Of a stretch of DNA of 64,000 nt, positions 17,056-24,785 are shown piece by piece. Position 1 is the stretch's first letter. The number at the start of each line of letters is the position of its first letter. The translations under genes were made by a program, and so were the position numbers. The notes under the pieces were generated by a model, which did no database searches, was not told the origin of the DNA, and worked only from the letters and a program-made list of their open reading frames with translations. Origin of the DNA: a bacterium (GTDB lineage: Bacteria; Bacillota; Bacilli; Lactobacillales; Streptococcaceae); NCBI GenBank assembly GCA_905221195.1, contig CAJNCF010000005.1, positions 62,001-126,000 on the forward strand, read 5' to 3'.

Positions 17056-17721
17056 ATGTCAGATCGTACGATTGGAATTTTAGGTTTGGGGATTTTCGGG
17101 AGTAGTGTCCTGACGGCCCTCGCCAAGCAAGATATGAATATCATTGCCATTGACGACCACGCTGAGCGTATCAATCAATTTGAGCCTGTTTTGGCGCGTG
17201 GAGTTGTTGGCGATATTACAGACGAGGAACTCCTCAGAACTGCTGGGATTGATACCTGTGATACGGTTGTAGTGGCAACAGGGGAAAATCTAGAGTCGAG
17301 TGTGCTTGCAGTTATGCATTGTAAGAGTTTGGGTGTACCAAGGGTTATTGCCAAGGTTAAAAGCCAGACAGCAAAGAAGGTACTGGAAAAAATCGGTGCT
17401 GACTCGGTAATCTCGCCTGAGTATGAAATAGGCCAGTCCCTAGCGCAGACCATTCTCTTTCATAACAATGTTGATGTCTTTCAGCTGGATAAAAATGTGT
17501 CTATCGTGGAGATGAAAATTCCGAGTGTTTGGGCAGGTCAAAGCTTGAGCCAGCTGGATCTACGTGGTAAATACAACCTCAATGTCCTAGGGTTTCGTGA
17601 GCAAGAAAATTCACAACTGGATGTCCAGTTTGGTCCCAATGATCTCTTGAAAGCAGATGCCTATATCTTGGCGGTCATCAATAACCAGTATCTAGACGAC
17701 TTAGCAGAACTAAATTCGTAA
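17056..17721 (+). CDS. ktrA: Ktr potassium uptake regulatory subunit KtrA (RCK)
   Basis: The 221-aa cytoplasmic protein has an RCK_N Rossmann domain (IGILGLGIFGSSV with the GxGxxG nucleotide loop; acidic residue at AIDDHAER) and an RCK_C domain from about residue 135 (IVEMKIPSVWAGQSLSQLD). KtrA rings bind ATP/ADP and gate KtrB. The pneumococcal counterpart (CabP) is reported to bind cyclic di-AMP through the C-terminal domain. ATG 17056 was chosen over upstream in-frame codons because AAAGGAAG then has proper spacing; 17053 is also ATG. It is co-transcribed with ktrB. Confidence 0.92.
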   Translation: MSDRTIGILGLGIFGSSVLTALAKQDMNIIAIDDHAERINQFEPVLARGVVGDITDEELLRTAGIDTCDTVVVATGENLESSVLAVMHCKSLGVPRVIAKVKSQTAKKVLEKIGADSVISPEYEIGQSLAQTILFHNNVDVFQLDKNVSIVEMKIPSVWAGQSLSQLDLRGKYNLNVLGFREQENSQLDVQFGPNDLLKADAYILAVINNQYLDDLAELNS

Positions 17722-17845
17722 AAAAATTAATATAAGTATTTTATAAGAGGGATTTAAGAAAAATTTTAACTTTTTCTTAATCCTTTTTAATTTTAGGAGA
17801 TTATACTAGAGTCATCAAATAAAGAAAAACTCTAAGGAGAATCCT

Positions 17846-20074
17846 ATGAAATTCAATCCAAATCAAAGATATACTCGTTGGTCTATTCGCCGTCTTAGTG
17901 TCGGTGTTGCCTCAGTTGTTGTTGCCAGTGGCTTCTTTGTCCTAGTTGGGCAACCAAGTTCTGTGCGTGCCGATGTGGTCAATCCAACCCCTGCTCAAGT
18001 CGTATCAGACGCTGCTTCAGTGAGTGAAAAGAGTGACTTACCAGCAGAACTTCTCAAAGAAGCAGTCGATACAGCTCTCCCTTCAGAACAGGCAGACTCA
18101 ACACCTAAAGCAAGCTTGGATACTACAAACTCTCCAGAGAAAGCGGATGTGGCTGCTAAAGACCAAGTAGTAGCACCAAAAGAAGAAGTACAAGCAAAAC
18201 CAGAGTTTAAGAAAGCAACAGAAGATGCGGTTAAGCCTGCGACCAATCCTGCGCCTACAGTTTCTGGACAAGACCGTGAAGTAAATGAAGCTCAACCAGC
18301 AACCACCCCAGCTGAAGTCCAAAAAGGTGTAGCCGATAACACCAAAGATAGAGTAGATGTTCCAGCCACTTACTTGGATAAAGCTAACTTCCCAGGTCCA
18401 TTCACAGCCGGTGTCAACCAAGTCATTCCATATGAATTCTTCGCTGGTGACGGTATGTTAACTCGCCTTATCTTGAAAGCTTCCGACAAGGCTCCATGGT
18501 CAGACAACGGTTCAGCTAAAAATCCAGCTCTTCCACCAGTAGAGAAATTAGGTAAAGGCCTCTACTTCTACGAAGTAGACCTAGCAGGAACTCAAGGCAA
18601 ATCTGATAAAGATTTGTTAGACTTGTTAAAACAAAACGGTACACAAAGCTACAAGGCAACTATCAAGGTGTACGGCGCTAAAGATGGCAAGGCAGATTTG
18701 AGCAATCTCGTAGCGACTAAAGATTTGACAGTGAACTTGAATGGCTTGACTACCCCAGCTGAAGTACAAAAAGGCGTGGCTGACAATACTAAAGACACAG
18801 TAGACGTTCCAGCTACATACTTGGATAAAGCCAACTTCCCAGGCCCATTCACAGCTGGTGTTAACCAAGTCATTCCATACGAATTCTTCGCTGGTGACGG
18901 TATGTTAACTCGTTTGATTTTGAAAGCCTCTGATAAGGCTCCATGGTCAGACAACGGAACAGCTAAAAATCCCGCTCTTCCACCAGTAGAAAAATTGGGC
19001 AAAGGCCTTTACTTCTACGAAGTGGATTTGGCTGGCACTCAAGGCAAATCTGATAAAGAGCTTCTAGACCTCTTGAAACAAAATGGCACTCAAAGCTATA
19101 AAGCTACTATCAAAGTGTACGGTGCGAAAGATGGCAAGGCAGATTTGAGCAATCTCGTAGCGACTAAGAATTTGACAGTAAACTTGAATGGCTTGACTAC
19201 TCCAGCTGAAGTGCAAAAAGGTGTGGCTGACAATACCAAAGACATAGTAGATGTCCCAGCTACCTACTTGGATAAGGCCAATTTCCCTGGTCCATTCACA
19301 GCTGGCGTCAACCAAGTCATTCCATACGAATTCTTCGCTGGTGACGGTATGTTGACTCGTCTCATCTTGAAAGCTTCAGACAAGGCTCCATGGTCAGACA
19401 ATGGTTCAGCTAAAAATCCTGCGCTTCCACCAGTAGAGAAATTGGGCAAAGGCCTTTACTTCTATGAAGTGGATTTGGCAGGTACTCAAGGTAAATCTGA
19501 TAAAGATCTTCTAGACCTCTTGAAACAAAACGGTACTCAAAGCTATAAAGCTACTATCAAAGTGTACGGCGCTAAAGATGGCAAGGCTGATTTGAGCAAT
19601 CTCGTAGCGACTAAGGATTTGACAGTGAACTTGAATGGACATCAGTCTCTTACTCCGATGCAATCAGGCTTTGTCCCATCTTCTAATGGTTCAGCTATGC
19701 CGGCTCCAATGATGAATAGTCATCAAGATGTGTCTAAGATGAACGCTCAAATGCCAGCTGCTAGTCAGGATAAGATGATGCCTAACAAAGAGCAGGATAA
19801 AACCATGAATGCTAGCCAGCCTATGGCAACACCAAGCATGAAACAAGATCAAGCTCCAGCAGCCTCAAGCAAAATGTCTGATGAAGGCAAGATGGCATCT
19901 ACTAACAAGACGTCAAGTCCAATGATGGCTGATCAAATGAAAGAGCAAAAAGACATGCTTCCATATACTGGTGAAGCCCAAACCTCAATGGCTACTATTG
20001 GATTCTTTGGACTCGCCTTGGCTGGACTGCTAGGTGGCCTCGGTTTGAAAGCTAAAAAAGAGGAAAATGACTAG
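17846..20074 (+). CDS. pavB: PavB-like LPXTG surface protein with three SSURE repeats
   Basis: The 742-aa protein starts with a YSIRK-type signal (YTRWSIRRLSVGVASVVVAS, cleaved likely after SVRA), then an unstructured head to about residue 150. Three SSURE repeats of 149 residues follow, about 18302-18748, 18749-19195 and 19196-19640 with an exact 447-base period and nearly identical sequence (LDKANFPGPFTAGVNQVIPY in each). SSURE repeats bind fibronectin and plasminogen in S. pneumoniae PavB. The wall-spanning region is very rich in methionine (17 in about 95 residues). It ends with LPYTG, a hydrophobic stretch and KAKKEEND for sortase. The gene sits just before the TCS08-like pair, as in pneumococcus, and TCS08 is reported to control pavB there. 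Confidence 0.93.
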   Translation: MKFNPNQRYTRWSIRRLSVGVASVVVASGFFVLVGQPSSVRADVVNPTPAQVVSDAASVSEKSDLPAELLKEAVDTALPSEQADSTPKASLDTTNSPEKADVAAKDQVVAPKEEVQAKPEFKKATEDAVKPATNPAPTVSGQDREVNEAQPATTPAEVQKGVADNTKDRVDVPATYLDKANFPGPFTAGVNQVIPYEFFAGDGMLTRLILKASDKAPWSDNGSAKNPALPPVEKLGKGLYFYEVDLAGTQGKSDKDLLDLLKQNGTQSYKATIKVYGAKDGKADLSNLVATKDLTVNLNGLTTPAEVQKGVADNTKDTVDVPATYLDKANFPGPFTAGVNQVIPYEFFAGDGMLTRLILKASDKAPWSDNGTAKNPALPPVEKLGKGLYFYEVDLAGTQGKSDKELLDLLKQNGTQSYKATIKVYGAKDGKADLSNLVATKNLTVNLNGLTTPAEVQKGVADNTKDIVDVPATYLDKANFPGPFTAGVNQVIPYEFFAGDGMLTRLILKASDKAPWSDNGSAKNPALPPVEKLGKGLYFYEVDLAGTQGKSDKDLLDLLKQNGTQSYKATIKVYGAKDGKADLSNLVATKDLTVNLNGHQSLTPMQSGFVPSSNGSAMPAPMMNSHQDVSKMNAQMPAASQDKMMPNKEQDKTMNASQPMATPSMKQDQAPAASSKMSDEGKMASTNKTSSPMMADQMKEQKDMLPYTGEAQTSMATIGFFGLALAGLLGGLGLKAKKEEND
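18302..19640 (+). repeat. Three tandem 447-bp SSURE-coding repeats
   Basis: The phrase coding PAEVQKGVADNTKD recurs at 447-base intervals (GCT codon at 18311, 18758, 19205). Copies differ by scattered silent changes and a few residues. Confidence 0.92.
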
Positions 20075-20139
20075 TCTAGCTACAGACTTTCTATCTAGGA
20101 TTTGAAAAATCCAAATAGCGATTAGAATGTTCGTAAAGC

Positions 20140-20172
20140 GATTAAAATAGTGTTATACTATTGTGGTATAGC
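20140..20172 (+). promoter_or_regulatory. Promoter with inverted repeat before rr08
   Basis: GTGTTATAC (about 20152-20160) and GTATAGCAC (about 20165-20173) form an imperfect inverted repeat that contains the TATACT -10 of the two-component operon. It may be an autoregulatory or terminator-like site; the protein that binds it is unknown. Confidence 0.4.
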
Positions 20173-20197
20173 ACTGTTTTTTTCAAAGGAGAGACAG

Positions 20198-20896
20198 ATG
20201 GGAAAGACAATTTTACTCGTTGACGACGAGGTAGAAATCACAGATATTCATCAACGCTATCTGGTTCAGGCAGGATATCAGGTTTTGGTGGCTCATGATG
20301 GAGTAGAGGCCTTGGAAATCTTCAAGCGAAAACCGATTGATTTGATTATTACAGATATCATGATGCCTCGGATGGATGGTTATGATTTGATTAGCGAAGT
20401 CCAGTATCAATCTCCAGATCAGCCTTTTCTCTTTATCACGGCTAAGACCAGTGAGCAGGACAAGATTTATGGCCTGAGCTTAGGGGCAGATGACTTTATT
20501 GCCAAGCCCTTTAGCCCACGTGAGTTGGTTTTGCGTGTCCACAATATCTTGCGTCGCCTTCATCGTGGAGGTGAGACAGAGGTTGTCAGTCTCGGGGATT
20601 TACGGATGAATCACGGTAGCCATGAGGTCCAAGTCGGAGATGTGGCGCTTGATTTGACAGTCAAATCCTTCGAACTCCTATGGCTTTTAGCTAGTAATCC
20701 AGAGAGGGTTTTCTCTAAGACAGATCTCTATGAAAAGGTCTGGCAAGAAGACTATGTGGATGATACCAATACCTTGAATGTTCATATTCATGCTCTTCGA
20801 CAGGAGTTGGCTAAACAAGCCAGTGCAGAAACGCCTACTATCAAAACTGTCTGGGGCTTGGGCTACAAAATTGAGAAAGCACGAGGTAGTCAATGA
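20198..20896 (+). CDS. rr08: OmpR-family response regulator (TCS08-like)
   Basis: The 232-aa regulator has a receiver domain with the acidic pair in LLVDDEVEI, the phosphorylated aspartate in IITDIMMPRMDGYD (near residue 53), the conserved Thr/Lys in FITAKTS and IAKPFSPRELV. A winged-helix DNA-binding domain follows from about residue 130 (FELLWLLASNPERVFSKTDLY, VHIHALRQEL, VWGLGYK). ATG 20198 has AAAGGAGAG before it and starts at the true receiver fold; a longer frame from 20150 is not used. It overlaps the kinase gene by ATGA. It likely controls surface genes such as the neighbouring pavB. Confidence 0.92.
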   Translation: MGKTILLVDDEVEITDIHQRYLVQAGYQVLVAHDGVEALEIFKRKPIDLIITDIMMPRMDGYDLISEVQYQSPDQPFLFITAKTSEQDKIYGLSLGADDFIAKPFSPRELVLRVHNILRRLHRGGETEVVSLGDLRMNHGSHEVQVGDVALDLTVKSFELLWLLASNPERVFSKTDLYEKVWQEDYVDDTNTLNVHIHALRQELAKQASAETPTIKTVWGLGYKIEKARGSQ

Positions 20897-21945
20897 AATT
20901 AAAAAGTTATATTTTAGTGGGGTATATCATTTCAACACTCCTAACGATTATCGTGGTTTTTTGGGCCATCCAGCGCATGTTAATTGAGCAAAGAGAAATT
21001 TATTTCCTGATTGGCATGACTTTAATCGCAAGTTTTGTCGGTGCTGGGATTAGTCTCTTTCTCCTATCGCCTGTCTTTACATCATTGGCCAAACTTAAGG
21101 AACATGCCAAGCGAGTAGCGGACAAGGACTTCCCTGCAAATCTGGAGGTTCAAGGGCCTGCAGAATTTCAGCAGTTAGGGCAAGCTTTCAATGAAATGTC
21201 CCATGATTTGCAGGCGACCTTTGATTCCTTGGAAGAAAGCGAACGAGAAAAGGGATTAATGATTGCCCAGCTGTCGCATGATATCAAAACCCCCATCACT
21301 TCGATCCAAGCGACGGTAGAAGGGATTTTGGATGGGGTTATCAAGGAAGGAGAACAAGCCCATTATCTAGCAACCATTGGACGCCAGACCGAAAGACTCA
21401 ATAAACTGGTTGAAGAATTGAATTTTTTGACCCTAAACACAGCTAGAAATCAGGCGGAGACGACTAGTAAAGACAGCATTTTTCTGGATCAGCTCTTGAT
21501 TGAGTGCATGAGTGAATTTCAGTTCTTGATTGAGCAGGAGGAGCGAGATATCCACTTGCAGGTGATCCCAGAGTCTGCTCGGATTGAAGGAGATTATGCC
21601 AAACTTTCTCGTATATTGGTAAATCTGGTCAATAACGCTTTTAAATACTCGGCTCCAGGAACCAAGCTGGAGGTGGTAGCTAAACTTGAGAAGAACCAGC
21701 TTTCAATCAGTGTGACCGATGAGGGACAGGGAATTGCCCCAGAGGATTTGGAGAAAATTTTCAAACGCCTTTACCGTGTCGAAACTTCTCGCAATATGAA
21801 AACAGGTGGGCATGGCTTAGGCCTTGCGATTGCGCGTGAATTGGCCCATCAATTGGGGGGAGAAATCATAGTTACCAGCCAGTACGGCCTCGGAAGCACC
21901 TTTACCCTCGTTCTTAACCTCTCTGGCAATGAAAATAAAGCTTAA
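20893..21945 (+). CDS. hk08: Sensor histidine kinase (TCS08-like)
   Basis: The 350-aa kinase has two membrane helices near the N-terminus (about residues 5-25 and 38-62) with almost no outside loop, so it probably senses something within or at the membrane. A HAMP linker follows, then the H-box AQLSHDIKTPITSI near residue 128, the N-box NLVNNAFKYS near residue 235, DEGQGIAPED and HGLGLAIARELA. It autophosphorylates and passes phosphate to the response regulator upstream, with which it overlaps by four bases. Confidence 0.93.
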   Translation: MKLKSYILVGYIISTLLTIIVVFWAIQRMLIEQREIYFLIGMTLIASFVGAGISLFLLSPVFTSLAKLKEHAKRVADKDFPANLEVQGPAEFQQLGQAFNEMSHDLQATFDSLEESEREKGLMIAQLSHDIKTPITSIQATVEGILDGVIKEGEQAHYLATIGRQTERLNKLVEELNFLTLNTARNQAETTSKDSIFLDQLLIECMSEFQFLIEQEERDIHLQVIPESARIEGDYAKLSRILVNLVNNAFKYSAPGTKLEVVAKLEKNQLSISVTDEGQGIAPEDLEKIFKRLYRVETSRNMKTGGHGLGLAIARELAHQLGGEIIVTSQYGLGSTFTLVLNLSGNENKA

Positions 21946-21951
21946 AACCCC

Positions 21952-21980
21952 TTTACAAATCCAGCTATTCATGGTAAAAT
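21952..21980 (+). promoter_or_regulatory. rpsD promoter
   Basis: TTTACA (21952-21957) and TAAAAT (21975-21980) are 17 bases apart, with TGG before the -10. The promoter lies just after the kinase gene. Confidence 0.75.
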
Positions 21981-21987
21981 GGACTTT

Positions 21988-22139
21988 GTGTGAAATATCA
22001 GCAGGAAAGCATGAAGCTCGTCAACAGGTGTCTTATGATAAGTAACCTTGGCTGTTTAGGCGAAGGGCATCTGCACGAATCAGGGCTTTCTAAGTGACTA
22101 TTTCCACCGAAATATTATTTATATCAGGAGGACATTCAC
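21988..22139 (+). promoter_or_regulatory. rpsD 5' leader, probable S4 autoregulatory RNA
   Basis: About 150 bases of leader separate the promoter from the rpsD start, containing GC-rich paired blocks (for example the CAGCAGGAAAGCATGAAGCT region and GCGAAGGGCATC). Firmicute S4 mRNA leaders are known to bind S4 and repress translation. I could not verify the exact fold. It ends with AGGAGG before the ATG. Confidence 0.6.
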
Positions 22140-22751
22140 ATGTCACGTTATACAGGACCATCTTGGAAACAAGCTCGTCGCCTTGGCCTTTCACTTACAG
22201 GTACAGGTAAAGAATTGGCACGTCGTAACTACGTACCAGGACAACACGGACCAAACAACCGTTCTAAATTGTCAGAATACGGTTTGCAATTAGCTGAAAA
22301 ACAAAAACTTCGTTTCACTTATGGTGTAGGTGAAAAACAATTCCGTAACTTGTTCGTACAAGCTACAAAAATCAAAGGTGGAATCCTAGGTTTCAACTTC
22401 ATGCTTCTTTTGGAACGTCGTTTGGATAACGTTGTTTACCGTCTTGGTCTTGCGACTACTCGTCGTCAAGCTCGTCAATTCGTAAACCACGGTCACATCC
22501 TTGTTGACGGAAAACGCGTTGATATCCCATCATACAGTGTAACTCCAGGTCAAGTGATCTCAGTTCGTGAAAAATCATTGAAAGTTCCAGCTATCCTTGA
22601 AGCAGTAGAAGCTACTCTTGGACGTCCAGCATTCGTATCATTCGACGCTGAAAAATTGGAAGGTTCATTGACTCGCTTGCCAGAACGCGACGAAATCAAC
22701 CCAGAAATCAACGAAGCACTTGTCGTTGAATTCTACAACAAAATGCTTTAA
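22140..22751 (+). CDS. rpsD: 30S ribosomal protein S4
   Basis: The 203-aa protein has the S4 N-terminal part ([37 protein letters not shown]) and the S4 RNA-binding domain near residues 93-150 ([34 protein letters not shown]). It nucleates 30S assembly on 16S rRNA and represses its own mRNA. Codon use is highly optimised. It lacks the zinc cysteines of the C+ form. The terminator behind it has been used as an integration site. Confidence 0.98.
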   Translation: MSRYTGPSWKQARRLGLSLTGTGKELARRNYVPGQHGPNNRSKLSEYGLQLAEKQKLRFTYGVGEKQFRNLFVQATKIKGGILGFNFMLLLERRLDNVVYRLGLATTRRQARQFVNHGHILVDGKRVDIPSYSVTPGQVISVREKSLKVPAILEAVEATLGRPAFVSFDAEKLEGSLTRLPERDEINPEINEALVVEFYNKML

Positions 22752-22770
22752 TTTTAAGATATATCTTACA

Positions 22771-22795
22771 AAAAGCCTACAACAGTGGGCTTTTT
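22771..22795 (+). terminator. rpsD terminator, overlapping the left attachment core
   Basis: AAAAGCCTAC pairs with GTGGGCTTTT (one G-U pair) around ACA(A), followed by T residues. Its 3' arm is the first part of the 42-bp direct repeat. Confidence 0.8.
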
Positions 22796-22828
22796 GCTTT
22801 GTCTTAAAAGGTTGATTTCTGGGTTTGT
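22787..22828 (+). repeat. Left attachment repeat (attL-like) of a decayed element
   Basis: The 42 bases beginning GGGCTTTTTGCTTTG match 24772-24813 at 40 of 42 positions. It sits in the rpsD terminator, next to the integrase remnant. Confidence 0.8.
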
Positions 22829-22846
22829 CATCATTTTTGTCATCAC

Positions 22847-22980
22847 TTATAACGAACTCACAGCTTTCACATAAAATGAGACGGCTGTTTTTGCTTTTTC
22901 TTTGGAGAGATGACTGTAAGTGTTCATAGTCATAGCTAATGTAGAATGACCTAATTCCTTACCAAATGGTATGGAGAATG
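22847..22980 (-). pseudogene. Tyrosine recombinase (integrase) C-terminal remnant
   Basis: Read on the minus strand the stretch encodes ELGHSTLAMTMNTYSHLS followed by KEKAKTAVSFYVKAVSSL and a stop at 22847-22849. This is the end of a phage/ICE-type tyrosine integrase with the last catalytic histidine (GHS) and the nucleophile tyrosine (NTYSH). The rest of the protein is missing, so it cannot catalyse recombination. It ends about 20 bases from the left attachment repeat, the usual place for such a gene. Confidence 0.85.
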
Positions 22981-23007
22981 AACTTGAACCAAGAGTGAAC
23001 GCCGAGA

Positions 23008-23129
23008 AAATGCAAAAAAGCACTTAGAAAAATCTAAGCGCTCAAGAGTAGTGGACGGTGTGCCTGTCCCGTCATCTCATACTATGAAGTTGCGTAGCGA
23101 CACTATCATTTCTACCTCACTTCTCTTTA
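23008..23129 (-). ncRNA. Candidate small RNA with own promoter and terminator
   Basis: On the minus strand an extended -10 (TGATATAAT, plus 23135-23143) is followed by a transcript of about 120 nt with a GACGG..CCGTC hairpin (about 23050-23075) and a clear terminator, CTTAGA-n4-TCTAAG with a T-run (about 23015-23040). The only open frame inside is a ten-codon MIVSLRNFIV after GTGAGGTAG, a weak start site. It could be an antisense or regulatory RNA of the element. Confidence 0.45.
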
Positions 23130-23159
23130 AACTAATTATATCATAAAGGAGTAGCAGCT

Positions 23160-23228
23160 TGACCACTGACGAAGTAGAAAAGAAGCTAAAAAGCTATCGT
23201 AATGGTCTCTTGCTGATTGAATATTAGG
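23160..23228 (+). pseudogene. Short phage-regulator-like fragment
   Basis: From TTG 23160, behind AAAGGAGTAGCAGC, 22 codons encode TTDEVEKKLKSYRNGLLLIEY before a stop. The wording resembles the N-terminus of small phage late-gene regulators (ArpU-like), cut short. The match is weak, and it may just be a chance leader peptide. Confidence 0.25.
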
Positions 23229-23277
23229 ATAGGAAAGTTTATAATGAAGTGAAAGTAAAGGAGGTTTCGTTTTAGAT

Positions 23278-23466
23278 TTGATAATACCACCAAGCAAAGA
23301 GTTATTGATTTTTTATAATCAAATTGATGAGTGGGTTGACCAAGTTTATCCAGACCAAAATAAACCTTCTTTATCGTTTAAGCGAGACACTCCCCAATCT
23401 ATTTTAGATTTATTTGATAGCATTAAATCGAAAATTGGTTTTGATTCCCTAGAACGCAAGTATTGA
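23278..23466 (+). CDS. Small protein of unknown function (62 aa)
   Basis: The frame starts at TTG 23278, thirteen bases after a strong AAAGGAGG. It encodes a soluble acidic protein (PPSKELLIFYNQIDEWVDQV, LSFKRDTPQSILDLF). I do not recognise it. It is first in a row of five small AT-rich genes inside the decayed element; such rows often hold immunity proteins for secreted toxins, but no toxin gene is present. No membrane segment or signal peptide. Confidence 0.5.
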   Translation: MIIPPSKELLIFYNQIDEWVDQVYPDQNKPSLSFKRDTPQSILDLFDSIKSKIGFDSLERKY

Positions 23467-23476
23467 AATAATAATT

Positions 23477-23758
23477 ATGGACAAATTAATCATGAAAAAT
23501 AAGATAATTGATGTTTATAAAATTGCGAATCGTCTTGTTTCAATTACTGTTGAGAATCCTGGTTTTTCAGATTTGAAAATCAATCAGTTTGTTAGAATTG
23601 GAGAAAAAGAGTATAGGGTACGTAGTGTCCCTATGATTCATTCAACTCCACCTAAATCGATCTTAGAAATAGATACATTTGCGATTGACTACACTGAGGA
23701 CGACTTGATGAATAAAGAGGCGGTATTTACACATAGGGAAGTATTTAAAGATGATTAA
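23477..23758 (+). CDS. Small protein of unknown function (93 aa)
   Basis: The 93-aa product is beta-rich (IIDVYKIANRLVSITVENPG, INQFVRIGEKEYRVRSVPM) with an acidic tail, and has no signal or membrane segment. I do not recognise a family with confidence. The start at 23477 lacks a clear ribosome site; ATG 23492 is an alternative. It follows the previous gene by ten bases and overlaps the next by eight, so the three are likely one operon. Confidence 0.55.
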   Translation: MDKLIMKNKIIDVYKIANRLVSITVENPGFSDLKINQFVRIGEKEYRVRSVPMIHSTPPKSILEIDTFAIDYTEDDLMNKEAVFTHREVFKDD

Positions 23759-24020
23759 AATTTCAATTAGTTTGTTACTAGATGCGATTGAAGATAACAT
23801 AAACGACGAAGAGCTTCAATCTATCGATTTCGAGAGTCATATTAGAAAAATTACAAAAGAATTCCAGGGAGAAAATGGCGAATTCTTAGTAAAAGAAGAA
23901 GCGTTTGAAATACTCCCTTTGGACAGAGATAAAAAGGATAAAATCATTGAGCAAATAAAGCAAAATAGTCAAAATGTTTTCAAAGACGATTTTGATACCT
24001 TGTTGCAATTATATTTTTGA
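23751..24020 (+). CDS. Small acidic protein of unknown function (89 aa)
   Basis: The start overlaps the end of the preceding gene, a sign of coupled translation. The product is acidic and probably mostly helical (LLLDAIEDNINDEELQSIDF, FEILPLDRDKKDKIIEQIKQ). No family recognised. Size, acidity and pairing with a beta-rich small gene would fit an immunity protein pair, but this is conjecture. Confidence 0.55.
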   Translation: MIKISISLLLDAIEDNINDEELQSIDFESHIRKITKEFQGENGEFLVKEEAFEILPLDRDKKDKIIEQIKQNSQNVFKDDFDTLLQLYF

Positions 24021-24063
24021 GCACCAAGAATAATTCAAGCACTTATTTCACACTAAATAGAAA

Positions 24064-24306
24064 ATGACAAAGATTGATAAACAAATTATTACTATGTACA
24101 AAATAGAAGATGGAGCCTCTAAGAGGCAGTATTCTATTGTGAGTGGAGGTTGTAAAGGAATTGCAACTATCGATAAAATTACTTTGGAATATAGCTATGT
24201 TGGAGATGATTTAGGACAATTCGCTTCGTTTGTAAAAGATACTTTAAGTAAAAGCATTAAGTTAGGAAAAGAATTGCCAGATAAGTTTTCGTATGGCTTT
24301 GGATAA
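24064..24306 (+). CDS. Small protein of unknown function (80 aa)
   Basis: The product has alternating strands (YKIEDGASKRQYSIVSGGCK, ITLEYSYVGDDLGQF) and one cysteine, with no signal peptide. No strong ribosome site precedes ATG 24064. Unrecognised; part of the small-gene row of the decayed element. Confidence 0.45.
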   Translation: MTKIDKQIITMYKIEDGASKRQYSIVSGGCKGIATIDKITLEYSYVGDDLGQFASFVKDTLSKSIKLGKELPDKFSYGFG

Positions 24307-24344
24307 GTTTTGGAATATCTTATATAGGAGAATCAAGATATATT

Positions 24345-24572
24345 ATGGCAATATTAGATGATTTACGAGCATTGTATGACAATGGTTGGGACGCTTTTTT
24401 TGATTATAAGGGTCAAGTATGTGGTATTTTTCCTAATTCTGTTTATGATATTGTCGTCGTCCTTGAAGATAATGAATATAAAGTGGCATCTTTTGATGAG
24501 TTAATTTCTTTACAGATTAATGGGAAAACTTTGCTGGAAATCATGAGTGAGGTTGAAGTACAATATGGTTGA
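24345..24572 (+). CDS. Small protein of unknown function (75 aa)
   Basis: ATAGGAGAAT lies upstream of ATG 24345. The product (LDDLRALYDNGWDAFFDYKG, DIVVVLEDNEYKVASFDELI) is a short acidic alpha/beta protein that looks like small immunity-type proteins seen downstream of streptococcal LXG or contact-dependent toxins. The link rests on general look only. It is the last gene before the candidate RNA and the right attachment repeat. Confidence 0.5.
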   Translation: MAILDDLRALYDNGWDAFFDYKGQVCGIFPNSVYDIVVVLEDNEYKVASFDELISLQINGKTLLEIMSEVEVQYG

Positions 24573-24616
24573 AGTACAATAGAGAAAAAGATAGACAATA
24601 AATTCAGATGCACAGA

Positions 24617-24644
24617 TTGAAAGTTGAGAAAAAAGTGCTATAAT
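24617..24644 (+). promoter_or_regulatory. Promoter of the right-end candidate RNA
   Basis: TTGAAA (24617-24622) and a perfect TATAAT (24639-24644) are 16 bases apart. No coding frame of note follows before the terminator. Confidence 0.7.
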
Positions 24645-24650
24645 TAAGAT

Positions 24651-24785
24651 ATGAAGGATAGAGGTTGAGAATCTGTCACCAACGCGCCACTTATAGTGGG
24701 TCGAGAAATGCAGGAGCCCCGACAGTCCTGCCTATCCTTGCAAGTCAATCAGCTCTTAGAGACGATTCTAGGGGCTTTTTACTTT
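24651..24785 (+). ncRNA. Candidate structured non-coding RNA of unknown class
   Basis: About 135 nt run from the promoter to a terminator. By eye: an outer stem AAGGATAG (24654-24661) with CTATCCTT (24732-24739), a hairpin CCACT-TAT-AGTGG (24687-24699), a hairpin CAGGA/TCCTG (24711-24730), and CTGTC (24673-24677) able to pair with GACAG (24721-24725) in that hairpin's loop, a pseudoknot. The terminator (GCTCTTAGA with TCTAGGGGC, 24752-24775, then T5) has its 3' end inside the right attachment repeat. I match it to no RNA family I know. Confidence 0.6.
24752..24780 (+). terminator. Terminator of the candidate RNA, fused to the attR-like repeat
   Basis: A 9-bp stem (with G-U pairs) around GACGAT is followed by TTTTT. 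Its closing arm GGGC plus T-run is shared with the rpsD terminator through the 42-bp repeat. Confidence 0.75.

Noticed and set aside
24651..24785. tRNA, tmRNA, 6S or SRP RNA
   Set aside because: No cloverleaf, tag frame, large bubble or SRP Alu/apical motif is visible.
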